In this document: in pieces, positions 1-6,732 of the stretch | How positions within the stretch are numbered: position 1 is the first letter of the stretch | Layout of the letters: each line of letters begins with the position of its first letter | Origin: Victivallales bacterium | GTDB taxonomy: Bacteria; Verrucomicrobiota; Lentisphaeria; Victivallales; JAUVCU01 | Reading direction: 5' to 3' | Length of the DNA: 6,865 nt | Assembly (NCBI GenBank): GCA_029934175.1 | Contig: JAOZMT010000116.1 | Span: forward strand, 1 to 6,865 | Made by a program: the position numbers and the translations under genes | The notes under the pieces: model-generated | Databases searched by the model: none | What the model was told of the DNA's origin: nothing | What the model saw: only the letters and a program-made list of their open reading frames with translations

Positions 1-11
1 AAGATTTTTTA

Positions 12-191
12 ACCACTAATAGACACTAACTGAACACTAATAAAAACAATCTAAAATCGTTGACTTTACAAAATAAATTTTATAAAGTCTTTTTTATTAT
101 ATAAATATATATATAAATAAATTTTATAAACAATAGAAAATGTAAAGTTTTACATTTTCTTATTAGTGTTTTGTTAGTGTTTATTAGTGGT
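12..191. repeat. Large imperfect inverted repeat with phased CACTAA boxes (MITE-like or fold-back element)
   Basis: The arms at 12-43 and 160-191 are reverse complements at 29 of 32 positions. Each arm carries three CACTAA boxes (left, starting at 14, 24 and 35) or their complement TTAGTG (right, starting at 163, 174 and 184). The 10 and 11 bp spacing is mirrored between arms. The very AT-rich interior contains an exact 16-bp direct repeat (71-86 and 115-130), a 7-bp stem (62-68 with 83-89) and a perfect 12-bp hairpin next to the right arm. There is no coding capacity. It lies downstream of the murJ operon, so it could be a non-autonomous mobile element, a cluster of protein-binding sites, or a transcript-end structure. 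The repeat is seen directly; its function is inference. Confidence 0.8.
135..160. repeat. Perfect 12-bp hairpin, possible weak terminator of the murJ operon
   Basis: The arms at 135-146 and 149-160 are perfect reverse complements with a 2-base centre. Read on the minus strand it lies about 110 bases past the murJ stop and is followed by a T-rich run (ATTGTTTATAAAATTTATTT). That would fit a factor-independent terminator, but the stem is AT-rich and there is no clean U tract. It also sits inside the larger inverted repeat, so it may simply be part of that element. Confidence 0.45.
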
Positions 192-272
192 GAATATTTT
201 AATTAATAAACGAAGTTAGGAACAACGCCCTCAATTTAAGCAGAAGAAGATTTGAATATTAAAATTTCAATT
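192..272. other. murJ 3' flank with no gene
   Basis: This short AT-rich stretch lies between the inverted repeat and the murJ stop codon. The stop region itself (261-274) forms a 6-bp A/T palindrome with a 2-base centre. The fragment around 211-250 is less AT-rich than its surroundings, but it has no open frame of useful length on either strand and no recognisable RNA fold. Confidence 0.5.
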
Positions 273-1817
273 TTAGTGGGCAGTATATTTTTTAAAAAAG
301 TTTATATTAGATAAAAGTTCATTTTTCATTATACATAATCCAAAGACTAACATTGCAATAAGAAATAAAATTGATATTATAACCAAAATAAGATATTTTG
401 ATAAACCTAAGCAATAAGTTTGCATAATCCATGATGTCATAATTGATGCTAAAAAGGAAACTATTGATATTTTCATACAAGTCAAGAATACACTATTAAG
501 AGAAAATTTAAACTGTTTTTTTAATATGTAAAATAAGATAAAACAATTTAAGAATGAAGTTATAACAGTTGCTAAAGCTACACCTCCTTGTCGTAATGGA
601 TACATCAAAATTAGATTTAAAATTAAATTTAAGATAATACAAAACATAGATACTTTAAATGGCGTTTTCATATCTTTTCTGGAATAAAATGCTGTTACCA
701 CTATTTTCATAGTTGCAAATGCAGGAATCCCTAAAGAATAAAAAAGAAGCGTGTAGGCTGTTTCATTAACTATATTTCCTTCTATAAATTTGCCTCGTCC
801 AAATAATGCATTTATTATTTCATATCTGAAAAAACAAATAAAAAAGACTATTGGAATGCACAAAACGCAAAGATGTTTTATTCCTGTCAACATTGTGTAT
901 ATTAGTTCTTCATAATTTTCATTTGCAGCACTTTTTGACATATTGACCAAAGACACAGAACCTATCGATACAGCTAAAACTCCAATTGGTAAATATACAA
1001 GCCGTTCACTATATTCTAATGCAGGAATAGCTTCGCCTCCTATGAAATACGCTATCGCAGTATCTGAAACTAAACTTATTTGTAAAGCTCCTGCTCCTAT
1101 TAATCCTGGTAAACTTAAAAAAATTATATCTTTTAAAATCTTTGAATTCTTTTTTATCGATATGAAAATATGTGGCAAAAAACCTTCTCTTTTCAATAAA
1201 TATAATGATAAAACTAAATGCAATAGACCAGATATAAAAACGCATACTGAAAGTGCGTATAATAACTTCATAGGAGAATCTTTAAATAAAGGACCAAATA
1301 TAAAATAGCAAATAATAAAAGCACAATTTAAAATCAAACCACCCAATGCAGGTAAAAAGAAAACTCCTAAGGAATTTAAAATACTACCTGATACTCCAAC
1401 TAAACATATAAAAAATGCGTAAGGTATTAGAATTGGTAAAATTTTAAGTGCAATATTTATCTCTTCACTACTATCGCTTAATAAGTTGATTGATATTGAT
1501 GTAAGGGCGATAATTGCACAAATCGCAGCTAATACCATCCCTAAAGCAAGCATTATTACGCTCATTTGTTTTTGTGCAGTTTCTTTCCCATCTATTTCAA
1601 TAGAATGTGTTATATATGGAACAATTGCCGCTCCCAAAGCCCCTTCTCCTAATAATCTTCTAAACATATTGGGGATTTTAAAAGCAAGCACCCAAGCTGC
1701 CATATAGACTCCTCCACCTATAAAATTTGCAACTAAAATAACCCTAATAAACCCAAGAATACGGCTTAATGATGTTGCAATTGCTATGCCAAAACTTTTT
1801 TTTAATAACTCTGACAT
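273..1817 (-). CDS. murJ: Lipid II flippase MurJ (MviN, MOP superfamily)
   Basis: This integral membrane protein is expected to flip lipid II to the outer face of the cytoplasmic membrane for peptidoglycan synthesis. At 514 residues it matches the family's usual length of about 510 with 14 membrane segments, and it is hydrophobic throughout. Hallmarks are the N-terminal SRILGFIR block (residues 18-25), FKIPNMFRRLLGEGAL (46-61), the ERL motif (271-273) and FYSRKDMKTPFK (378-388). By alignment from memory with E. coli MurJ, the cavity arginines R18, R24, R52 and R270 are all kept, as R19, R25, R53 and R272. However, the positions of Asp25 and Asp39 are Val26 and Ala40, and Asp269 is Glu271. The ATG overlaps the ftsW TAA by one base (TAATG). 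There is only a weak AAGAAG in front of it, so translation is probably coupled to ftsW. It is the last gene of the operon. Confidence 0.95.
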   Translation of the reverse strand: MSELLKKSFGIAIATSLSRILGFIRVILVANFIGGGVYMAAWVLAFKIPNMFRRLLGEGALGAAIVPYITHSIEIDGKETAQKQMSVIMLALGMVLAAICAIIALTSISINLLSDSSEEINIALKILPILIPYAFFICLVGVSGSILNSLGVFFLPALGGLILNCAFIICYFIFGPLFKDSPMKLLYALSVCVFISGLLHLVLSLYLLKREGFLPHIFISIKKNSKILKDIIFLSLPGLIGAGALQISLVSDTAIAYFIGGEAIPALEYSERLVYLPIGVLAVSIGSVSLVNMSKSAANENYEELIYTMLTGIKHLCVLCIPIVFFICFFRYEIINALFGRGKFIEGNIVNETAYTLLFYSLGIPAFATMKIVVTAFYSRKDMKTPFKVSMFCIILNLILNLILMYPLRQGGVALATVITSFLNCFILFYILKKQFKFSLNSVFLTCMKISIVSFLASIMTSWIMQTYCLGLSKYLILVIISILFLIAMLVFGLCIMKNELLSNINFFKKYTAH

Positions 1818-3040
1818 TAGCTTCTTCGTAAAATTAATTTCTTTAATTTAGCTATCTTGTTTTTATTAAAATCAGGATATAACTCATTCAAAGCAATATT
1901 GACAAGAAGTCCCACTCCTAACAGACAAGTTATCATATTACTTCCACCATAACTTATAAATGGAGCTGGCATTCCTTTTGTAGGCATACTACCAGATACA
2001 ACTGCAATATTTATACATGCTTGAATAGATATTGTTGCACAAATCGCAACTCCTATAAATACTCCTCGTTTATCTTTTGCATTTAGAGATATATTAAGAC
2101 CACACCATAAAAAGGCGATATATAACATTATTATTATTGCTATAAATATAAATCCTAATTCCTCTCCTGTAATTGCCAAGATAAAATCTGTATGTGCCTC
2201 TGGCAAATAGCGTAATTTCATTCTACCATCAGTAAATCCAAGCCCTGTAAAACCTCCGGAACCTAATGCTAAAATAGATGACCAAAGTTGATATCCATCA
2301 CCTTTTTGAAATAATTCTGGAGTTAAAAATGATGTTGCTCTCGATAATCTTTCAGGGTCGAAAAAATAAACATACAAAGCTCCTAAAGTAGCAAGAGGCA
2401 CTCCAAGTAAGATATATCTTGATTTTAATCCTGCAACAAACAAAGTAATTAAAAATACTGCAATCAATAAAGCGGTTGTCCCAAAATCTTTTCCTGCAAG
2501 AACAAGGACTATAAGTATTCCAGAAACGGCACTTATCGGTAAAATACCATGCTTATGCCAACCTATAAAAAATCTTGAAAAACCTTTTTTTGAAAACCAA
2601 TAATTTAAATATCTCAAATGTCTAGCACAGTAATTTCCTACAAATAAACATAAGGCTATTTTTGCGTATTCTGATGGTTGAATATTTCCTAAAGGTGTTT
2701 TTATCCACCTATGCGCACCTTTTATCGGAGCTGATAATCGTGCTAAAATCAAAAACACACAACAACCTAAAATGATAATTAAGCTATATTTTGCAAGAGT
2801 TTTATAGCCCAAAAAATTTACAGCTAAAATACCTACACAGCCCAAAGTTACCCATATACATTGTTTGACAAAAAACGAAGAACCTGCAAGATTAGATGAT
2901 GTGGAATAGAGCATTACTAACCCTATTCCTATGATTAAAGATGTTGACAACAATAAACCCAATAAATTTTTATTTATCTTGTGATGTCTTTCTTTATCAG
3001 ACATATCATCATGAATTATCTTTATATCATTATATATCAT
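1817..3040 (-). CDS. ftsW: SEDS-family peptidoglycan glycosyltransferase FtsW
   Basis: This polytopic membrane enzyme polymerises lipid II into glycan strands at the septum, working with a class B PBP. At 407 residues it has about ten hydrophobic segments. SEDS landmarks in order are LYSTSS (44-49), GAHRW...QPSEYAK (108-127), KDFGT (184-188), GYQLW followed by LGSGGFTGLGF (249-269), LPEAHTDF (279-286, with the expected catalytic Asp285), GEELGF (292-297) and MPAPFISYGGS (357-367). The QPSEYAK and LPEAHTDFILAITGEELG blocks favour FtsW over RodA, though this is not absolute. Translation starts at an ATG overlapping the ABC-F stop (ATGA). Met13 is an alternative start but has no Shine-Dalgarno sequence, and the overlap supports the longer form. 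No murG, murC or ftsQ is adjacent, so this is not the usual dcw arrangement. Next to murJ it pairs substrate flipping with polymerisation. Confidence 0.9.
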   Translation of the reverse strand: MIYNDIKIIHDDMSDKERHHKINKNLLGLLLSTSLIIGIGLVMLYSTSSNLAGSSFFVKQCIWVTLGCVGILAVNFLGYKTLAKYSLIIILGCCVFLILARLSAPIKGAHRWIKTPLGNIQPSEYAKIALCLFVGNYCARHLRYLNYWFSKKGFSRFFIGWHKHGILPISAVSGILIVLVLAGKDFGTTALLIAVFLITLFVAGLKSRYILLGVPLATLGALYVYFFDPERLSRATSFLTPELFQKGDGYQLWSSILALGSGGFTGLGFTDGRMKLRYLPEAHTDFILAITGEELGFIFIAIIIMLYIAFLWCGLNISLNAKDKRGVFIGVAICATISIQACINIAVVSGSMPTKGMPAPFISYGGSNMITCLLGVGLLVNIALNELYPDFNKNKIAKLKKLILRRS

Positions 3041-4650
3041 TTCTTTTTCTTATTGAATTTTGCATCATCCCTTTTTTTTGCTTCATATTCGTCAATAGTT
3101 CCTTTGTAATCTATGATTTTATTATCTCTAACATCAAAAATTCTTGTTGCAAGAGTGCTAATAAAACGATGGTCATGCGATACAAAAATAATTGTATTTT
3201 CAACTAACGATAAAGCATAATTTAAAGCTTCAATAGATTCTAAGTCCAAATGATTAGTTGGTTCATCAAGCACAATGACATTTCCACTTTTCATCATCAT
3301 TTTGGCTATTATCAATCGAGTTTTCTCTCCACCACTTAGGACGCTGATTTTTTTAAAGACATCATCGCCACTAAATAGCATTTTTCCCATAAACGAACGC
3401 AATTCTGTTTCATTCATTCCTTCAGTTGCAAAACCTCCTAGCCATTCTATTGCAGTATAATCTCCACTTAGTATTTTATCTGGATTTTGTGGGAAAACAC
3501 TCAAGTTTACTGTTTCACCGTGAACGACACTTCCTGTATCGGTCTCAAGTTCTTTTATCAAAATATTCATCAAAGTAGTCTTGCCTATTCCATTTTTTCC
3601 AATAATTGCAACTTTATCTTTGGACCCAATAGAACATGAAAAATTCTTGAATAATGTTTTATCATAAGTTTTAGATACATTATCAACCTCAATAACCTTC
3701 TCGCCTAAGCGTTCTTTATTTTCAAATCTGATATAAGGAGATACTCTTGAACTAGGTTTTATGTCATTTAATTCAATTTTTGATAATTCTTTCCGCCTAG
3801 AAGTAGCCTGTTTTGCTTTTGATGCATTTGCACTAAATCTTGATATAAAATTTTTCAGTTCTCCAATTCGTTTATCCATTTTTTTGTTTTCTTTTTCCAT
3901 TCGTTCTTTTGCTTCAAGATGTGATATTGTAAAATCATCATAATTCCCAGAATACAACTTAATTTCGCTATAATCTAAATCAGCAATATCAGTGCAAACT
4001 CTATTTAAAAAGAAACGGTCATGTGATATTACAACAACAGTTCCTTCGTATCTTTGAAGTAAATTTATTAACCATTCAATAGATTCCATGTCAAGATGAT
4101 TTGTAGGTTCATCCATAAGTAAGATATCAGGTTGTCCAAAAAGAACTTGTGCTAGCAATACTCTAAGCTTAAATCCACCCTGTAATACTGTCATTTTATC
4201 CTCAAATATAGATTCTTCAAAACCTAAGCCAGTTAATAATTTAAAAGCTTCAGCTTCCATAGTATAACCACCTGCAAGTTCATATTCATATTCAATTTCA
4301 TCGCATCTATCATTTTCAGCGTCAGTTAATTCAACTTTTGAATACAGTTCTTCTCGTTCATTATGTAAATTCCATAATTTTTTATTCCCCATATAAACAG
4401 TATCTAAGATTGAGTAATCATTAAATGCATTATGGTCCTGTTTCAAATATCCTAGAGTGCAGTCTTTGTCAATAACAACATCTCCAGTAGTTGCCTCTAG
4501 TTCGCCTGTCATAATTTTCATAAATGTAGATTTTCCAGAGCCATTTGCTCCGATTAATCCATAACGGTTAGCTTCTGTAAACTTTATAGATACATCCTCA
4601 AATAATATATCCGCCCCAAACCTCATTGTTACTTTTGATGTAGCAATCAT
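3037..4650 (-). CDS. ybiT: YbiT-type ABC-F ATPase (ribosome-associated, duplicated NBD)
   Basis: This soluble ABC protein of 537 residues has two nucleotide-binding domains and no membrane segments. NBD1 has Walker A GANGSGKS (34-41), a degenerate signature LQGGF (156-160), Walker B ILLMDEPTNHLD (176-187, catalytic Glu181) and switch His210. The charged helical linker (about 241-300, containing SRFSANASKAKQATSR) corresponds to the P-site tRNA interaction motif. NBD2 has GKNGIGKT (351-358), a canonical LSGGE (438-442), VIVLDEPTNHLD (458-469, Glu463) and His492. Opening, linker and length closely match E. coli YbiT (530 residues), whose first signature is also degenerate. ABC-F proteins bind the ribosomal E site and modulate translation; whether this one confers antibiotic resistance cannot be read from sequence. 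The tail is lysine-rich (KKRDDAKFNKKKK). An AAGGAGA sits upstream with an 11-base spacer. It is the first gene of the operon with ftsW and murJ. Confidence 0.93.
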   Translation of the reverse strand: MIATSKVTMRFGADILFEDVSIKFTEANRYGLIGANGSGKSTFMKIMTGELEATTGDVVIDKDCTLGYLKQDHNAFNDYSILDTVYMGNKKLWNLHNEREELYSKVELTDAENDRCDEIEYEYELAGGYTMEAEAFKLLTGLGFEESIFEDKMTVLQGGFKLRVLLAQVLFGQPDILLMDEPTNHLDMESIEWLINLLQRYEGTVVVISHDRFFLNRVCTDIADLDYSEIKLYSGNYDDFTISHLEAKERMEKENKKMDKRIGELKNFISRFSANASKAKQATSRRKELSKIELNDIKPSSRVSPYIRFENKERLGEKVIEVDNVSKTYDKTLFKNFSCSIGSKDKVAIIGKNGIGKTTLMNILIKELETDTGSVVHGETVNLSVFPQNPDKILSGDYTAIEWLGGFATEGMNETELRSFMGKMLFSGDDVFKKISVLSGGEKTRLIIAKMMMKSGNVIVLDEPTNHLDLESIEALNYALSLVENTIIFVSHDHRFISTLATRIFDVRDNKIIDYKGTIDEYEAKKRDDAKFNKKKK

Positions 4651-4660
4651 ACTTTCTTTT

Positions 4661-4667
4661 TCTCCTT
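4661..4667 (-). promoter_or_regulatory. Shine-Dalgarno of the ABC-F gene, long spacer
   Basis: On the minus strand AAGGAGA is followed by 11 bases (spacer 4651-4661 after GGAG) and then ATG. The core is strong but the A-rich spacer is longer than the usual 5-9 bases. It supports the chosen start, which also matches the conserved YbiT N-terminus. Confidence 0.7.
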
Positions 4668-4675
4668 TTTTTTAT

Positions 4676-4890
4676 CCGCATATTTCGCAGATTTTCGCAG
4701 ATTTTTATCAACGAATTATGCGAATTATGCGAATTGTTTATTTTATTTTATTTTATTTATTATTTATAAAAAACTTCTCTTTAATAATTCTGCGTTAAAT
4801 TATTTTGCGTTTTTTTTAATGGGCAACCACAAGGGGGACTATCGCACTCCTTATGGATTGACCCTACAAAAAAATCTGCGTAATCTGCGG
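4676..4890. repeat. Composite intergenic repeat with CGCAGATT arms
   Basis: The left side (4676-4706) reads CCGCATATTTCGCAGATT then TTCGCAGATTTTT. The right side (4868-4890) is nearly its reverse complement, with CCGCAGATTACGCAGATTTTTTT on the other strand: one substitution/insertion separates the double CGCAGATT units. Inside are a 9-bp tandem repeat (cgaattatg, 2.7 copies, 4712-4735), a TTTTA-rich tract (about 4737-4766), a second pair of TGCGTT boxes (about 4791-4811) and a GC-rich hairpin (4821-4866). No open frame is present. CGCAGATT fold-backs of this kind are seen in many AT-rich genomes. It fills the whole spacer, so the promoter of the ABC-F operon must lie within or beyond it; I see no convincing -35/-10 pair. 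Confidence 0.7.
4821..4866. repeat. GC-rich hairpin (GGGCAACCACAAGGG type)
   Basis: The segment GGGCAACCACAAGGGG (4821-4836) pairs imperfectly with 4847-4865, whose reverse complement is GGGTCAATCCATAAGGAG. About 13 base pairs can form if two bulges and two G-U wobbles are allowed. It is much richer in GC than the rest of the spacer. It lies about 40 bases past the AAA/nuclease stop, but on the minus strand it is followed by A-rich rather than T-rich sequence, so it is not a convincing terminator. It resembles dispersed hairpin repeats with GGGCGACCACAAGGGTCGCCC-like cores. Confidence 0.55.
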
Positions 4891-4905
4891 CTAATTTTTT
4901 ATAAC

Positions 4906-6456
4906 CTAAACCCAAGCGATGAAAACATCATCTTCAGTAGTAGTTTTAAATTCTTTTGTTTTATTTTTATTCATTATTAGCATATATCCATTTTGGACAT
5001 TTTCATAATCCATATATTCTTTAAGTTGTTTTAATCCAGCTTTGTGTTGTTTTTCCCCACGCCATATTTTTAATTCAACTATAAACTTTTCGCCTCTAAA
5101 GAAAATAACAACATCCATTCTTCGTTCTTCACAAGTTTGTGCTTCTTTGCAAGAAAAACCTATGCCATTTAAAATTGGCTTTAAATACATAAAAAACATC
5201 ATTCTTAAATCATCTTCAAGAAACTCTTTACTTTTTAAACCTTTAGCAGATGAATATTTTTCTTTCACAGCATCCTTGAATTTTGTCAATAAAACTTTTA
5301 AATCTAATTTTCCATCATCTGTTAGATATTCTGAGTTTACAATATCTAAATTTTCTTCAATTTCTTGTTTACTTTCAAAATATTCAGAGATAACTTTGTC
5401 ATAAATTTTATTAAAAATAGCAATACGATTTTTTTCATTACTCCTAAAAAAACCATGCATCTTTCCAAAATTAATCAATGGAGTTTTTGAGTTATAACTA
5501 AAACTTTCTAGCCCTAATGAAACCTTTTTTACTAATTTTGTTAAGTCTTTATTTTCTTCTAATATTTTTATCAATTTGTCAAAATTGGGATTTTCCTCTT
5601 CTTCTAATAAAATCTTTATAGCTTCAATAATATCAATCTCTTCCCATTTTTCAGGCTTTATTTTTTCATCTACAATCTTACAAAGCTTACTCACAAAATA
5701 AGGATATCCACTCGTATGATAGTATAATTTATTTGCGATATATGCAATATCCATTTTAGCATTAGTTACAGATACATATTCAACTAACATTGTCTCTATT
5801 TGCTTTGCTGAAAATGTCATATCAACATCATAACTGATTGCAATATTCCAAGGCGAATTATATGTTGCTTCTTCATCTGGTCGAAGTTTTAATTTTAGAT
5901 TTTTTACATCATGCAAACCAGCAAGAACAACTGAATAAAAACTAAAATCTCTGTCTTCATTCATTAAAAGATATTTATTTCTAAGCAACCCTAAAAAACG
6001 AACAAATAAATTATTATTACTAGCTTGATCAACTTCATCAATTAATAACACGACTGGTTTATCCATTGACTTTATAAATTTTGTTACAATTTTTGCTAAA
6101 TCAGCAAAGGATGATTCTTTATCGAAAATAAAAATATTTTCTTCTTCTTCAATTCCTAAATATTCCAACTCATTTTTTATTTTAGCAACAAACATTTTGA
6201 TAAAAGCACCTTCGCTTTGAAAACACATATCTCCAATTCCTTCAAAACTCATTCGTAGAATTATATAATCTTTAAGCAAAGAACTCTTTTCTAGCAAAGA
6301 CAAAGTTGTTGTTTTGCCAAATTGTCGTGGTCGATTAATTATAAAATACTCGCCCTCTTCAATTAATGCAATTGTTTGTTCTAACTGACAAGTTGTATCA
6401 ACCATATAATGTTTTTTAGAAATACATGTTCCAGTATCATTAAACTTCTTTTTCAA
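4906..6456 (-). CDS. AAA-ATPase-like protein with C-terminal PD-(D/E)XK nuclease domain
   Basis: This soluble 516-residue protein matches the AAA-ATPase_like (PF09820-type) plus PDDEXK_9 (DUF1703-type) family. N-terminal part: KKHYMVD (14-20), a Walker A variant RPRQFGKTT (42-50), FEGIGD (71-76), Walker B VVLLIDEVD (135-143, D140/E141), VVLAGLHDVKNLK (176-188) and SPWNIA (201-206). C-terminal nuclease fold: EFLEDDLR helix (411-418), RMDVVIFF (446-453) with Asp448, FIVELK (458-463) with Glu461 and Lys463, then QLKEYMD (477-483). All expected catalytic residues are present, so both activities look intact. The start is TTG: GGAG lies 7 bases upstream, and no in-frame ATG or GTG occurs between the upstream stop (about 6517-6519) and Met18, which lies inside the conserved KKHYMVD. 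The family is widespread in AT-rich, host-associated bacteria, often in many copies, and its physiological role is not established. It is monocistronic and flanked by repeats on both sides. Confidence 0.9.
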   Translation of the reverse strand: MKKKFNDTGTCISKKHYMVDTTCQLEQTIALIEEGEYFIINRPRQFGKTTTLSLLEKSSLLKDYIILRMSFEGIGDMCFQSEGAFIKMFVAKIKNELEYLGIEEEENIFIFDKESSFADLAKIVTKFIKSMDKPVVLLIDEVDQASNNNLFVRFLGLLRNKYLLMNEDRDFSFYSVVLAGLHDVKNLKLKLRPDEEATYNSPWNIAISYDVDMTFSAKQIETMLVEYVSVTNAKMDIAYIANKLYYHTSGYPYFVSKLCKIVDEKIKPEKWEEIDIIEAIKILLEEEENPNFDKLIKILEENKDLTKLVKKVSLGLESFSYNSKTPLINFGKMHGFFRSNEKNRIAIFNKIYDKVISEYFESKQEIEENLDIVNSEYLTDDGKLDLKVLLTKFKDAVKEKYSSAKGLKSKEFLEDDLRMMFFMYLKPILNGIGFSCKEAQTCEERRMDVVIFFRGEKFIVELKIWRGEKQHKAGLKQLKEYMDYENVQNGYMLIMNKNKTKEFKTTTEDDVFIAWV

Positions 6457-6460
6457 TTTA

Positions 6461-6470
6461 CTTCTCCTTT
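6461..6470 (-). promoter_or_regulatory. Shine-Dalgarno that decides the TTG start
   Basis: On the minus strand AAAGGAGAAG is followed, 7 bases after GGAG, by TTG AAA AAG AAG. This is the strongest and best-spaced ribosome binding site in the window. It supports TTG initiation in a stretch that has no ATG or GTG alternative. Confidence 0.85.
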
Positions 6471-6473
6471 GGT

Positions 6474-6490
6474 TTGTTATATCATAACAA
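6474..6490. promoter_or_regulatory. Operator-like palindrome in the leader of the AAA/nuclease gene
   Basis: TTGTTAT and ATAACAA form perfect 7-bp arms around a 3-base centre. The palindrome lies between the Shine-Dalgarno sequence and the predicted -10 and overlaps the expected transcription start (about 6486). That is where a repressor site would be placed. No regulator gene is present in the window, so this is inference from position and symmetry; AT-rich palindromes of this size also arise by chance. Confidence 0.4.
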
Positions 6491-6492
6491 TT

Positions 6493-6520
6493 AATATAAT
6501 ATCTTTTTGATAAATATCAA
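6493..6520 (-). promoter_or_regulatory. Candidate sigma-70-type promoter for the AAA/nuclease gene
   Basis: On the minus strand TTGATA (6520-6515) is separated by 16 bases from TATATT (6498-6493), giving a leader of about 30 bases. The -35 box is itself half of a 6-bp palindrome (6507-6520, TTGATA and TATCAA with a 2-base centre). Matches to consensus are fair, but AT-rich sequence gives many such hits. Confidence 0.4.
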
Positions 6521-6579
6521 TTTAAATTCTCACTTTCTTTATCTTAATATCATTCGGGCTGCCAGCTTGAACAAAATTA

Positions 6580-6698
6580 CGCACAGATTTCTTAATTTTG
6601 AATTATGAATTTTGAATGTTTAATTAATACAAAATTTATTTATTCTCTGTGCGAGTATTTTTTCAATTCAACATTCATAATTCAAAATTCAAAATTAA
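6580..6698. repeat. AT-rich inverted repeat with 34-bp arms (TTAATTTTGAATT type)
   Basis: The arms at 6592-6625 and 6665-6698 match as reverse complements at 31 of 34 positions, with a 39-base loop. Within the arms, units of TTGAATT/TTGAATG are repeated. A second pairing, CGCACAGA (6580-6587) with TCTGTGCG (6646-6653), links the outer left flank to the loop, so both stems together would make a pseudoknot-like arrangement. No coding capacity is seen. It looks like a dispersed non-autonomous fold-back repeat. Confidence 0.75.
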
Positions 6699-6732
6699 CA
6701 TAACCCTTAAAGCTTAAATCAAGTATACTTGT

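Noticed and set aside
62..100. Stem followed by a T run (gacttta/taaagtc then TTTTTTTATT) as a plus-strand terminator
   Set aside because: The stem is only 7 bp and AT-rich, and no plus-strand gene is visible upstream in the window; it is probably internal structure of the inverted repeat.
943..1308. Plus-strand open frame of 121 codons
   Set aside because: It lies fully antisense inside murJ, has no family resemblance, and its codons mirror the membrane protein on the other strand.
2941..3207. Plus-strand open frame of 88 codons spanning the ABC-F/ftsW junction
   Set aside because: It is antisense to two well-supported genes, with a composition typical of AT-rich shadow frames.
4676..4735. 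CRISPR-like or iteron array from repeated CGCAGATT and CGAATTATG units
   Set aside because: The units are 9-13 bp with no spacers of regular length, there are no cas or rep genes, and the pattern fits a fold-back repeat better.
4821..4866. Intrinsic terminator of the AAA/nuclease gene
   Set aside because: The hairpin is good, but on the transcribed strand it is followed by ATTAAAAAAAA and not by a T run.
5042..5404. Plus-strand open frame of 120 codons
   Set aside because: It is antisense to the nuclease region of the AAA/nuclease gene, which has clear conserved motifs; no ribosome binding site or homology supports it.
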